Assembly (NCBI GenBank): GCA_021740785.1
Contig: JAIOZI010000007.1
Span: 40,067-104,066, forward strand
Direction of reading: 5' to 3'
Source: Melioribacteraceae bacterium
Lineage (GTDB): Bacteria; Bacteroidota; Ignavibacteria; Ignavibacteriales; Melioribacteraceae
DNA length: 64,000 nucleotides
The notes under the pieces were generated by a model. That model had not been told where the DNA came from. It saw only the letters and a list, made by a program, of their open reading frames with translations, and did not search any database. Below, one piece after another: positions 8,879-17,630 of the stretch. Every line of letters starts with the position of its first letter. Position 1 is the stretch's first letter. The position numbers and the translations under genes are program-made.

Positions 8879-11800
8879 ATGAATATCAATAAGTTTTTTT
8901 CCAGCGCAATATTAATTACTGTATTTTCTTTTGGAAATTTATTCGGACAGGTATATACAATTGAGCAAACTGAAGGAACCAGCGGCAGTCAAACTTATGT
9001 ACAAGGTCAAACGTTTACAACGGAAAATTCAGGAGGAATTTTAAGCATTTCCGTCGATCCATACAAATTAACAAACAATGTTACCTTTGAAATATTCGAA
9101 GGTCAATGTCAAACTTTGCTTTACTCTGATACTGTTGATATAGCTTCTTATAATTGGGCTAAGTTTGTTCTCTCGGAGCCGGTCTATGTAAAAGATAGTT
9201 CCATTTACACTTTTAGATTTTACAATCTTGAGGAAGATCTTTTTTTCGAGATCGCCGAAGGAAATCCATATGAGGGAGGCGGCAAAATAAGTAGAACCTG
9301 CACTGTTTCATCAGAATATGATCTTATGTTCAAAGTGGAGATTGATGAAAGCCAACCTCCGCCGGAAATGGATATTCTAGAGAGCGGGAACAATTTAGCT
9401 GATGGAAGCACTTATCAATTTGGTGGTATCGAAATTGGGACGGTGCGTGAAAGAACTTTTGTTATTAATAATCCGGGCAAGGGTAAATTAAAACTTACAA
9501 CTCCGGTTGAGTTTGAACCGGGTGCTGATCCTGAATTTTCAATTTTATCTCAACCCGATTCAGAAATTGAACCGGGACAATCCTCATCATTTACTCTTAG
9601 ATTTACTCCGACTACAACTGATTTAAAGTCCGCTTCAATTGTAATTCCAAATAACGATGATGACGAAAATCCATATAATCTTACATTTACCGGTTCCAGC
9701 GGTGTTCCGGAAATTAACTTAAAGGAAGGACAAACGGATATAGCAGACGGAGGCTCTTATGATTATGGATATGTGGACTTAAATTGGTTTACGGATGTTT
9801 GGTTTACAATTGAAAACACAGGTACGGCTTTGCTTATACTTACTACACCGCTTACCCTTAATGGACCCGATACAGATCATTTTATTCTTGTTAATCAACC
9901 GGCTGGAGATATAGCCGCAGGAGAAAGTACAATCTTTAGAGTGCGAAGTACTCCTTCAACAATGGGCAGCAAAACGGTAAGTATTGAAATCCCCAGTAAC
10001 GATGCTGATGAAGATCCTTATAATCTCACGCTTAATGCAACCCCGGCGGATGTTGAAATTAATGTAAAACAATCGACTACGGATATTGAAAACGGTGTAG
10101 CTTTTAATTTCGATGATACTGATGTGGGAGATACTACTGAGGTTGTGTTTACTATTGAAAATATAGGTCATGCATCCCGGGATTTGACTATTACGACACC
10201 ATTATCCCTAAGTGGTACAAATGCAGACCAATTTGAAATTATATCTCAACCGAATTCAACAATTTCCTCAGGCACAAATTCAGCATTTACAATAAGATTT
10301 TCACCTACATCTTACGGTTATAAACATGCTGAAATATCAATCGAAAATAATGACGCTGATGAAGATCCCTACGAAATAAGTTTTATCGGAAATGGTATCG
10401 GAACTCCCGAAATGGAAATTTATGGAAACAGTGTGCTTATTTCCGATAATGACGATACTCCTTCGAGCACCGATAATACTGATTTCGGAACAACCGCCGT
10501 CAGCGGCGGGTCGGCAGCTCATACCTTCATAATCAAAAATACCGGCGATGGGTTACTTGAATTAGACGGAGATCCGAGAGTATCGATCTCAGGTGAAAAT
10601 CCTTCCGATTTCACAGTTACCCGGATTCCCTATTCCTCTGTTAATCCTTATGGTGGGGAAATTATGTTCGAAATTACTTTTGATCCGGCTTCGAACGGAA
10701 TAAAGAATGCCGAAGTATCAATTTCAAATAACGATGCCGATGAAAATCCTTACAATTTTTCAATTACAGGGATAGGTGATAATGAAACTGCTCCAAATGT
10801 GGCTACATATCTCCCGGAAGATAACGGTGAAGTATATGTCAGACGTGATTTAGTTCTTCAATTTAATGAAGAAGTATTTCCTGTTTCCAGTAAAAATATT
10901 GCCATTTATAATCAAACTAATCTTGTTGAACAAATCCCAGTTGACGATGCGAGAGTTACAGTAAATGTTAACGAGGTAACAATTCATCACGATGTATCCT
11001 TTATTAAAGAAACAGAATATTACGTTGAGATTGATGCCGGGGCGTTTACCGATATTGTTGATGAAACTTATGCGGGAATTCAAATTAGTTCAACTTGGAA
11101 CTTTACTGCTGTTAAATCCGAACCGCCGGGCAGAGTTTATCACTTTGACGGTACTGATGATTATGCGAGCGCTTCAATCAACCTTCCGGATGCTGGAACA
11201 ATTGAATTTTGGTTCAACTTAGATATCCTTTCACAGTCTCAGTACTTTTTCAACTGCCATACTTTTTACTGGTATATGGGATACACTGCAAATGATAAAA
11301 TCTATTGTCGTGTAAGTCAAAATAATTATCTATTATCGGATGCTCTGCAACAAGATAAATGGTATCACGCTGCTGTGGTATGGCAGAAGTTTGGGTCATT
11401 TGTAAACTCTTACTTATACATAAACGGCTCACTGGTTGCTTACTTTTTGAATGATGTTTGGGTTTCGCCGGAAGAAAATTTTTACATCGGATCTTCGAGT
11501 ACTTCTGCAAAATATTTGAACGGTTATATTGATGAGTTCCGCATTTGGAGCGAAGCAAGAACGATGCTGGAAATACAAAACAATATGTTCAAAGCACTTA
11601 CCGGGGACGAAACAAATCTTCTGGCATATTTTGACTTTGACGACTACTATGGAGCCGGCTTATATGATGCAAGCGGCAATGCAAATAACGGAACGTTAAA
11701 TAATACATCCGAAGATTGGGAAACTTCCACCGCACCATTCGGAGAATACGGGAAACCGGTTCGGTCGGGAAGTGCCGTGAGTGTGGGCGTTGATGGAAAA

Positions 11801-12823
11801 TCTTTAAGTACGGAAATTACATCGAGTACGGACAATGATAATCATCTCGGTATTTACAGTTGCGGAAAAGGAGATACAAAAATTACGACAGATGATTTCG
11901 GATCGAGCGGTACAACCGGAAGAAGTAATATTATTTGGGGAATTGAGGAGTTTGGTAGTTGTACGGCTGACTTGATATTTAATTATTCCAACATTGCCGG
12001 TTTTTCAACGGAGGAAGAAGCATTAAAACTATTAAAACGTGATGATGCTAATTCACCTTGGGTAGATGTAACTGCCGAAGCGTTGCAAAATACGAGCGAT
12101 CATACTTTTACTATAACGGGTTGTTCCGATTACAGTGAGTTTTCAATCGGTGACGGCGGTGAAAATCCCTTACCTGTTGAACTAACCGCATTCAGTGCTG
12201 AACTTCTCGATGATAAAGTTCTTCTTCAATGGCAGACAGCAACGGAAGTAGATAATTATGGATTTGAAGTGGAAAGGACATTAAACCCACCCCTGTCCTT
12301 CGGACATCCCCTCCCGGGAGGGGAAACAAAGGGGTGGGTAAAGATTGGGTTTGTTGAAGGGCACGGTAACTCCAACTCACCGAAAAAATATAGTTTCACA
12401 AATCCTCTTAATCTTGATCTTACTCTTCCTCATGCTTCTTCTCTACTGTACCGCCTTAAACAGATTGATACAGACGGCTCATTCGAATATTCCGATATTG
12501 TAAAAGTAACTCTCAACAATGAATTACCTATTAAATTTGAGTTGTTCCAAAATTACCCGAATCCATTCAACCCAACAACGATAATAGAATATTCAATTCC
12601 ATCTCAAAATGCTTCTCTGGTTATGGTTGGAGATAAAATTAATATTTCCTTAAAAGTTTATGATATACTTGGACGCGAAGTAGCAACACTTGTGAATGCA
12701 AAACAACCGGCGGGAATGTATAAAGTCGAATTTGATGCTTCACAGCTAGCGAGCGGAATTTATGTATATAGATTAACCGCGGGCAGTTTTTTAAAATCAA
12801 TGAAGGCGGTCTATATTAGATAG
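8879..12823 (+). CDS. Secreted choice-of-anchor-D / LamG protein with T9SS sorting domain
   Basis: The 1314-residue secreted protein has a signal peptide (ILITVFSFGNLFGQ). Residues 155-620 carry about four immunoglobulin-like choice-of-anchor-D/ASPM-SPD2-like modules, each ending in a SNNDADEDPYxxxxxG-like motif. A Big_5-type bacterial Ig-like domain follows at about 635-740 (APNVATYLPEDNGEVYVRRD), then one LamG domain at 750-905, a further beta-rich region and a T9SS sorting domain from about 1220 (NYPNPFNPTTIIEYSIP). No catalytic motif is seen; it is probably an adhesin or surface scaffold. One palindromic element is read in frame near residue 1140. The gene follows the LamG cargo by 44 bases and may share its transcript. 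Confidence 0.87.
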   Translation: MNINKFFSSAILITVFSFGNLFGQVYTIEQTEGTSGSQTYVQGQTFTTENSGGILSISVDPYKLTNNVTFEIFEGQCQTLLYSDTVDIASYNWAKFVLSEPVYVKDSSIYTFRFYNLEEDLFFEIAEGNPYEGGGKISRTCTVSSEYDLMFKVEIDESQPPPEMDILESGNNLADGSTYQFGGIEIGTVRERTFVINNPGKGKLKLTTPVEFEPGADPEFSILSQPDSEIEPGQSSSFTLRFTPTTTDLKSASIVIPNNDDDENPYNLTFTGSSGVPEINLKEGQTDIADGGSYDYGYVDLNWFTDVWFTIENTGTALLILTTPLTLNGPDTDHFILVNQPAGDIAAGESTIFRVRSTPSTMGSKTVSIEIPSNDADEDPYNLTLNATPADVEINVKQSTTDIENGVAFNFDDTDVGDTTEVVFTIENIGHASRDLTITTPLSLSGTNADQFEIISQPNSTISSGTNSAFTIRFSPTSYGYKHAEISIENNDADEDPYEISFIGNGIGTPEMEIYGNSVLISDNDDTPSSTDNTDFGTTAVSGGSAAHTFIIKNTGDGLLELDGDPRVSISGENPSDFTVTRIPYSSVNPYGGEIMFEITFDPASNGIKNAEVSISNNDADENPYNFSITGIGDNETAPNVATYLPEDNGEVYVRRDLVLQFNEEVFPVSSKNIAIYNQTNLVEQIPVDDARVTVNVNEVTIHHDVSFIKETEYYVEIDAGAFTDIVDETYAGIQISSTWNFTAVKSEPPGRVYHFDGTDDYASASINLPDAGTIEFWFNLDILSQSQYFFNCHTFYWYMGYTANDKIYCRVSQNNYLLSDALQQDKWYHAAVVWQKFGSFVNSYLYINGSLVAYFLNDVWVSPEENFYIGSSSTSAKYLNGYIDEFRIWSEARTMLEIQNNMFKALTGDETNLLAYFDFDDYYGAGLYDASGNANNGTLNNTSEDWETSTAPFGEYGKPVRSGSAVSVGVDGKSLSTEITSSTDNDNHLGIYSCGKGDTKITTDDFGSSGTTGRSNIIWGIEEFGSCTADLIFNYSNIAGFSTEEEALKLLKRDDANSPWVDVTAEALQNTSDHTFTITGCSDYSEFSIGDGGENPLPVELTAFSAELLDDKVLLQWQTATEVDNYGFEVERTLNPPLSFGHPLPGGETKGWVKIGFVEGHGNSNSPKKYSFTNPLNLDLTLPHASSLLYRLKQIDTDGSFEYSDIVKVTLNNELPIKFELFQNYPNPFNPTTIIEYSIPSQNASLVMVGDKINISLKVYDILGREVATLVNAKQPAGMYKVEFDASQLASGIYVYRLTAGSFLKSMKAVYIR
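12285..12339. repeat. In-frame palindromic element, type A copy 2
   Basis: The arms ACCCACCCC and GGGGTGGGT are perfect 9-mers, with the same GTCCTTCGGAC hairpin and CCCTCCCGGGAGGG core as the copy at 8278. The flanks on both sides match that copy closely (GAAGTGGAAAGGACATTAAA on the left), so the copies share a duplicated neighbourhood, not just the element. Confidence 0.87.
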
Positions 12824-12871
12824 ATTATCACATAGAATAATCTTTTGTGAATTTTTTCAAAGGTGAGTAAA

Positions 12872-14548
12872 ATGATTCGACTTGTAATTATTATAATATT
12901 CACATCCCAGATGTTTGCACAGCGTTATCTTGATTCTACCTTTATTCCTGTTCAAACACATACAAACCAAGCTTATGCGACAGCCCCCAAATTAAATGCA
13001 CCTTGGACGGATGAGAATAATACCACCGAAGTTGATTTAACGATGCATATATTTCAACCGGAAGGTGACACAGAAGATTCAAGACCGGCTGTACTGATGT
13101 TTCACTCGGGTGCTTTCGTTAGCGGAAGCAAAGAAAACGAAGATATGATAAAGTTCTGCAAAAATTTAACAGGTAAGGGCTATGTAACCGCTTCAGTTCA
13201 GTACCGGTTGGGAATGAATTCAGTAAGTCAGGTAAGTGGAGAAAGAGCTGTTTATAGAGGGATCCAGGATGGGCGGGCTGCCGTTAGATATATAAAAAGT
13301 AATGCGGCTGCACTAAAAATTGATACAGCAAACATATTTATGTTGGGAAGCAGCGCAGGATCGTTTATCGCGTTACATAATTTGTTCATGAACGAAGAGA
13401 GCGAAAGACCGGCTGGAACTTTCGCAACTAATTATGATATATATCCTTTCTCAGCAATACCTGATTTGGGAACATTAGATGCCATTGAACCAAGTCTTAA
13501 TTCCGGTAAAGGCTCACATCCCAAAGCAATTGCAGTTATGTGGGGCGCTCTGCAGAATACTACATTAATTCTACCGGAAGATCTAAATTACCCTGTATTA
13601 TTAATACACGGCAAGGCGGATGGAACGGTGCCATTTGGCGTTGGTGCACCCTTCGGCTGGTCGGGTTTCCCGGATACTTATGGTAGCAGCCCGATAAGTA
13701 TGCATTTCGACGATCTTGGATTTGCATATAATTCATATTTTGTTGATGATGAAGATCATGAGTTTTATGGCTGCTATAATGGTAATTGGGACGATGCTCA
13801 TCCTATCAATAGTTATTGGAATATTATTTTAACTAAAGTAACAAACTTTTTTTATAACAATCTTGATGAATCACTTTTACCTGTTGAGTTAACTAATTTT
13901 ACTGCCAACATAAGTGAAAGAAATGTAGAATTAGAATGGAAAACTGCAACCGAAGTGAATAATTACGGATTTGAAGTTGAGAGGCAGTATCAAGTATCAA
14001 GCCCGCCTCGGCTTGCCGGAGGCGAGACGGGTATCGAGTATCAAGATTCAAGCAATTGGGAAACAATTGGTTTTGTACAAGGGCACGGTACAACAAACTC
14101 ACCAAAGAATTACGAATTTACGGATTCCGAATTGCCGAATGTGGAATCAGTCGATTACCGCTTAAAACAAATTGATTTGGACGGCAATTTTGAATACTCG
14201 GATATTGTTACTGTTGGGACAAAAAACCTTCTATCCCAACCAACAGAATTTGTACTGCATCAAAATTACCCGAATCCGTTTAACCCAACAACAACAATAA
14301 AGTATAAAATACCAGCCCTCACCCGTCCTTCGGACACCCTCTCCCCGAGGGAGAGGGACGGGGTGAGGGTTTCTATATCAATCTATAACACCCTCGGGCA
14401 ACAGGTTGCAGCCCTTGTAAATGAACAAAAAGAGCCGGGTAATTACGAAACAGAATTTGATGCTTCAAAATTAGCCAGCGGAATTTATTTCTATCGGCTG
14501 CAAGCAGGAAATTTTACCTCGGTGAAAAAACTTATGCTGATGAAATAG
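12872..14548 (+). CDS. Secreted alpha/beta-hydrolase (carboxylesterase) with T9SS sorting domain
   Basis: The 558-residue protein has a signal peptide (LVIIIIFTSQMFAQ) and an alpha/beta-hydrolase of the carboxylesterase/BD-FAE type. The oxyanion region reads FHSGAFVSGS, the nucleophile Ser161 lies in MLGSSAGSF, the acid is in LLIHGKADGTVPF and the likely His is in DEDHEFYG near residue 300. A linker and a T9SS sorting domain follow (NYPNPFNPTTTIKYKIP near 465). It is probably an exported esterase acting on polymers or esters outside the cell. The start ATG at 12872 has AAAGGTGAG just upstream; a GTG at 12863 lies within that ribosome site. Two different palindromic elements are translated in frame, one in the linker and one in the sorting domain. 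Confidence 0.88.
   Translation: MIRLVIIIIFTSQMFAQRYLDSTFIPVQTHTNQAYATAPKLNAPWTDENNTTEVDLTMHIFQPEGDTEDSRPAVLMFHSGAFVSGSKENEDMIKFCKNLTGKGYVTASVQYRLGMNSVSQVSGERAVYRGIQDGRAAVRYIKSNAAALKIDTANIFMLGSSAGSFIALHNLFMNEESERPAGTFATNYDIYPFSAIPDLGTLDAIEPSLNSGKGSHPKAIAVMWGALQNTTLILPEDLNYPVLLIHGKADGTVPFGVGAPFGWSGFPDTYGSSPISMHFDDLGFAYNSYFVDDEDHEFYGCYNGNWDDAHPINSYWNIILTKVTNFFYNNLDESLLPVELTNFTANISERNVELEWKTATEVNNYGFEVERQYQVSSPPRLAGGETGIEYQDSSNWETIGFVQGHGTTNSPKNYEFTDSELPNVESVDYRLKQIDLDGNFEYSDIVTVGTKNLLSQPTEFVLHQNYPNPFNPTTTIKYKIPALTRPSDTLSPRERDGVRVSISIYNTLGQQVAALVNEQKEPGNYETEFDASKLASGIYFYRLQAGNFTSVKKLMLMK
14002..14031. repeat. In-frame palindromic element, type C
   Basis: A 30-base element with outer CCCG/CGGG and an inner GCCTCGGC/GCCGGAGGC stem (one bulged base) lies in the linker of the esterase, flanked by CAAGTATCAA and GTATCGAGTATCAAG direct-repeat-like words. 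It encodes PPRLAGGETG in frame. It occupies roughly the linker position where the other two cargos have element A. Confidence 0.7.
14316..14369. repeat. In-frame palindromic element, type B copy 2
   Basis: The element has the same arms (CCCTCACCC/GGGGTGAGGG) and the same position in the sorting domain as the copy at 8602. It differs at a few bases in the stem, for example ACCCTCTCC in place of ACTCTCTCC. It is read in frame as ALTRPSDTLSPRERDGVR. Confidence 0.87.
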
Positions 14549-14635
14549 TATCAAATGGATATATGAATTAGAGATTTCGCACATCGCCGGAAGTAATAAT
14601 TCCTCTCAAAGAATTAGTAATTTAGAAAGAAAACT

Positions 14636-14660
14636 GCGGGGAGAAGTCTCCGTTTTTTTA
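14636..14660 (+). terminator. Rho-independent terminator after the esterase gene
   Basis: A GGAG-AAGT-CTCC hairpin with an extra flanking C-G pair is followed by GTTTTTTTA. It lies about 90 bases after the esterase stop codon and closes the three-cargo cluster. The remainder of 14549-14857 is AT-rich with nothing else recognisable. Confidence 0.7.
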
Positions 14661-14857
14661 TCAAGAAAATCGAATACTAATTTTCACGAAGATTTTTAAT
14701 ATTTTAATGAATTAAAAAATTGTTGATATTTTGTACTTGTTGAATTAACTTAATAAGTAACAGATCACATTTATTGTGCGCTTTACAAATAGAAAACCGG
14801 AGGTTTATAGAATATTTCTACACGTACTAATTCACACACATAAATTGGAGGTTAAAA

Positions 14858-15889
14858 ATGAATTGGCAAAGTGTAAAGCGTGTTAGAAATATTTTCTTTG
14901 TTATTCTATCCTTATTTTCTATTAGCTGCAATGTTTCCAATCCCACTGAAGAAGTGACAAACCAGCAAAATTTCCTTGAGGATAAATACTTAGCTTCATC
15001 AAACTGGTATCAGTCAAGTGTTCCTTTTGAATTAATGGATGAATGGAATGTAGATATGCCGGAATTAATGAATTCAAAGGCAAATGCATATTGGTTTAAC
15101 ATTACGCCGTCGGCAGTTTCTATTCGCGAAATAATTGATTCACTGGATGTAAATATGCTTGTCCCCGTATTATATGTTGTATACGATCCTAATTTAAGAG
15201 GGTGCTATAATCCTGATGTAAATTATACAGCTTCGGATACATCGTGGGGTAGTGTTATAACAAATGTAAATTCCGATGACCTGAACAGTTTTACGGAAAA
15301 TCTCGGTGACAATTATTTATCCCTATGGCTGTGGAATAGAGCGGTTACCAAAAATCAATCAATATTTATTGACCTTGGATTAATTTCAGAGGATGTAATT
15401 CCAGATAATAAACTAAGTAATGAAGATCTCAATGATAATGATGTTCTTGATATTCGTGATGACTGGAATGAAGACAGGGGAATTGATGGATATTTTGATA
15501 TAGATGAATATGACTATGATGTTGAGAATAATCTGGATCCTAGTAATGATAATTATAGCGATCCCTCTACAACAATGAATTATGAAAGAGCAAATTTTCC
15601 TGAAGGTAATAAAAGAATGGATTCGGAAGACATTAATAATAATTTTTCTATTGATAGAGAAAATGATTTCTACACATATAAGGTCCCATTGGATACTTCG
15701 GGAAATATGTACTTAATTGATGTTAGCTCTGAAGAAAGATGGATGAAACTCCACATTCCATTGGATAGTTTTATAAATAAAATCGGCGAACCGAAAATTT
15801 CCAACCTTAAAAATCTTAGAATATGGTTCAAAGAGGGTGAAGATAAAATCAGTATTCAGATTGCTGAGATAAAATTTCTTACTCAATGA
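14858..15889 (+). CDS. Lipoprotein resembling one SprA (T9SS translocon) module
   Basis: The 343-residue protein has a strong ribosome site (TTGGAGG) and a lipoprotein-type signal (FFVILSLFSISC, Cys near residue 24). The body closely recalls the repeated jelly-roll module of the giant translocon protein SprA/Sov: FIDLGLISEDVIPDNKLSNE, then acidic Ca-site-like strings (NEDLNDNDVLDIRDD, MDSEDINNNFSIDREND), an FYTYKVPLD strand, then WMKLHIPL and LRIWFKEGEDKISIQIAEI. SprA itself is usually over 2000 residues, so this is a free-standing single module on a lipid anchor, directly after three T9SS cargo genes. It may be an accessory of the translocon or an ancient duplicate. The resemblance is recognised by eye from motif order and was not searched. 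Confidence 0.65.
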   Translation: MNWQSVKRVRNIFFVILSLFSISCNVSNPTEEVTNQQNFLEDKYLASSNWYQSSVPFELMDEWNVDMPELMNSKANAYWFNITPSAVSIREIIDSLDVNMLVPVLYVVYDPNLRGCYNPDVNYTASDTSWGSVITNVNSDDLNSFTENLGDNYLSLWLWNRAVTKNQSIFIDLGLISEDVIPDNKLSNEDLNDNDVLDIRDDWNEDRGIDGYFDIDEYDYDVENNLDPSNDNYSDPSTTMNYERANFPEGNKRMDSEDINNNFSIDRENDFYTYKVPLDTSGNMYLIDVSSEERWMKLHIPLDSFINKIGEPKISNLKNLRIWFKEGEDKISIQIAEIKFLTQ

Positions 15890-15956
15890 TTGGGAAGGTA
15901 AAATAAACATGAGATGAATAACATTGGCGAATTATCTTAATTTTAATTATGTAAAA

Positions 15957-16017
15957 AAATGGACTGCTTTATTTATCGAAGATTATTAACCTGCAAAATA
16001 TTTAAAGCAGTCCATTT
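15957..16017. repeat. 15-bp perfect inverted repeat with 31-base loop
   Basis: The arms AAATGGACTGCTTTA and TAAAGCAGTCCATTT are fully complementary. The hairpin lies between the SprA-like lipoprotein and pntA. It is probably a terminator for the lipoprotein gene, although the run of T after it is short. Confidence 0.7.
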
Positions 16018-16128
16018 CTGTATTTCTAATCCCAAACACTTAGGTTTACTTTTTCCCTAAAAGTTCTTAGTATTACAAAACGATTTAAAAAAAAATCTCA
16101 TCAAAAAATCAATAACAGGAGATAGATC

Positions 16129-17274
16129 TTGATAATAGCAGTTCCGAAAGAAGTAATGCAGGGCGAAAACCGTGTAGCATTAACGCCCGACACTGCTTCG
16201 AAATTGATCAAAAAGGGATTCGAAGTTAATGTAGAAAAAGGTGCGGGAATGAATGCCGGATTTACAGATGACCAATATTCCGGTGCAGGCGCCAAACTTT
16301 TCGATAATGTTGAAGAATTATATCAATCTGCCGAAATCGTATTGAAAGTTCAGCGCCCAATTGAACATCCCGGTCTTGGAAAAAACGAAGCAGATATGAT
16401 TAAAGAAGGCACGCTTCTTATTTGTTTTACATATTCACTTCATTATCCCGAAGCAGCTAAACAAGCTGCTGATAAAGGAATAAACATGATAGGAATGGAA
16501 GCCATTCCGAGAACAACGCTTGCACAAAAAATGGATGCCTTAAGTTCGCAAGCGAATATTGCCGGCTATAAAAGTGTTATACTTGCCGCAAATTATTTGG
16601 GTAAAATTTTCCCGCTGATGATGACCGCAGCAGGTACAATTCAACCTGCAAGAGTTGTGATTATGGGTGCGGGTGTTGCGGGACTTCAAGCATTAGGAAC
16701 AGCTCGAAGGCTCGGCGCTATTGTTGAGGTATCCGATATCCGTCCTACAGTAAAAGAGGAAGTTCAAAGTCTGGGCGGAAGATTTATTGAAGTACCTACA
16801 GAAGAAAATATGCAGGACGAAGGCGGTTACGCAAAAGAAGCTTCGGAAGAATTTCTGCAGAAACAGAAACAACTTATTTTTAAACATGTTTCCGAAGCGG
16901 ATATAGTGATTACAACTGCATTGGTTCCCGGAAGAAAAGCTCCGATATTAGTTACCGAAGAAATGGTTAAAAAAATGCGTCCCGGCTCAGTTGTTTTAGA
17001 TATGGCGGTTGAATTCGGTGGTAACTGTGAAATAAGTGAAAAAGGGGAGACGGTTGTTAAACACGGGGTTACGATAATCGGTGAACCGAACCTGCCGAGT
17101 TTGGTTGCAACAAATTCGAGTGATGTTTACTCAAAGAATTTAATGAGTCTATTAGATCATATCAGCAAAGAAGGTAAAATTGAATTGAATCTGGAAGACG
17201 AAATTGTGAAAGGTTCATTGATTTGTTATAACAAAGAAGTAGTTAATGAAAGAACAAAAGCTCTTCTAAGCTGA
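16129..17274 (+). CDS. pntA1: NAD(P) transhydrogenase alpha subunit, NAD-binding part
   Basis: The 381-residue cytoplasmic domain I of proton-translocating transhydrogenase binds NAD(H). The alanine-dehydrogenase-like N-terminus (MIIAVPKEVMQGENRVALTP) and the Rossmann motif VIMGAGVAGLQALGTARRLG near residue 175 are clear, as is the closing region VVLDMAVEFGGNCE. The start is a TTG, supported by AGGAG eight bases upstream and by alignment with the usual MIIGVPKE start. As in many bacteria with a split enzyme, the membrane part is a separate gene immediately downstream. With pntA2 and pntB it couples proton movement to hydride transfer from NADH to NADP+. Confidence 0.95.
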   Translation: MIIAVPKEVMQGENRVALTPDTASKLIKKGFEVNVEKGAGMNAGFTDDQYSGAGAKLFDNVEELYQSAEIVLKVQRPIEHPGLGKNEADMIKEGTLLICFTYSLHYPEAAKQAADKGINMIGMEAIPRTTLAQKMDALSSQANIAGYKSVILAANYLGKIFPLMMTAAGTIQPARVVIMGAGVAGLQALGTARRLGAIVEVSDIRPTVKEEVQSLGGRFIEVPTEENMQDEGGYAKEASEEFLQKQKQLIFKHVSEADIVITTALVPGRKAPILVTEEMVKKMRPGSVVLDMAVEFGGNCEISEKGETVVKHGVTIIGEPNLPSLVATNSSDVYSKNLMSLLDHISKEGKIELNLEDEIVKGSLICYNKEVVNERTKALLS

Positions 17275-17335
17275 TAACTGTCAACAAATTATTTATCACT
17301 CGAAAATTTAGAAAACAAACGATGGGAAATATAAA

Positions 17336-17620
17336 ATGGAAATAACAGATTTAATAATGCAGGTATATGTCTTTGCGTTGGCAATTTTTGTCGGATTTGA
17401 ACTAATTACCAAAGTCCCTCCAACATTGCATACACCGCTGATGTCCGGTTCAAACGCAATATCCGGTATAACAATTGTCGGCGCTTTACTAAGCGCGGGT
17501 GCCGGAGAGATGCAGATCAGCACAATATTGGGAGTTGTTGCACTAATATTCGCAACAATAAATGTTGTCGGTGGATATTTGGTTACCGACAGAATGCTAA
17601 AAATGTTTAAAAAGAAATGA
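17336..17620 (+). CDS. pntA2: NAD(P) transhydrogenase alpha subunit, membrane part
   Basis: The 94-residue protein consists almost entirely of three hydrophobic helices (QVYVFALAIFVGFELI, SGITIVGALLSAG, STILGVVALIFATINVVG), separated by the conserved PPTLHTPLMSGSNAISGI. This is the C-terminal membrane domain of PntA as a separate polypeptide. It lies 61 bases after pntA1 and 10 bases before pntB, so the three form one operon. Confidence 0.95.
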   Translation: MEITDLIMQVYVFALAIFVGFELITKVPPTLHTPLMSGSNAISGITIVGALLSAGAGEMQISTILGVVALIFATINVVGGYLVTDRMLKMFKKK

Positions 17621-17630
17621 GAGATAAACC

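Noticed and set aside
12824..12850. Terminator between the second and third cargo genes
   Set aside because: Only a 6-bp AT-rich stem (GATTAT/ATAATC) is present, too weak to call.
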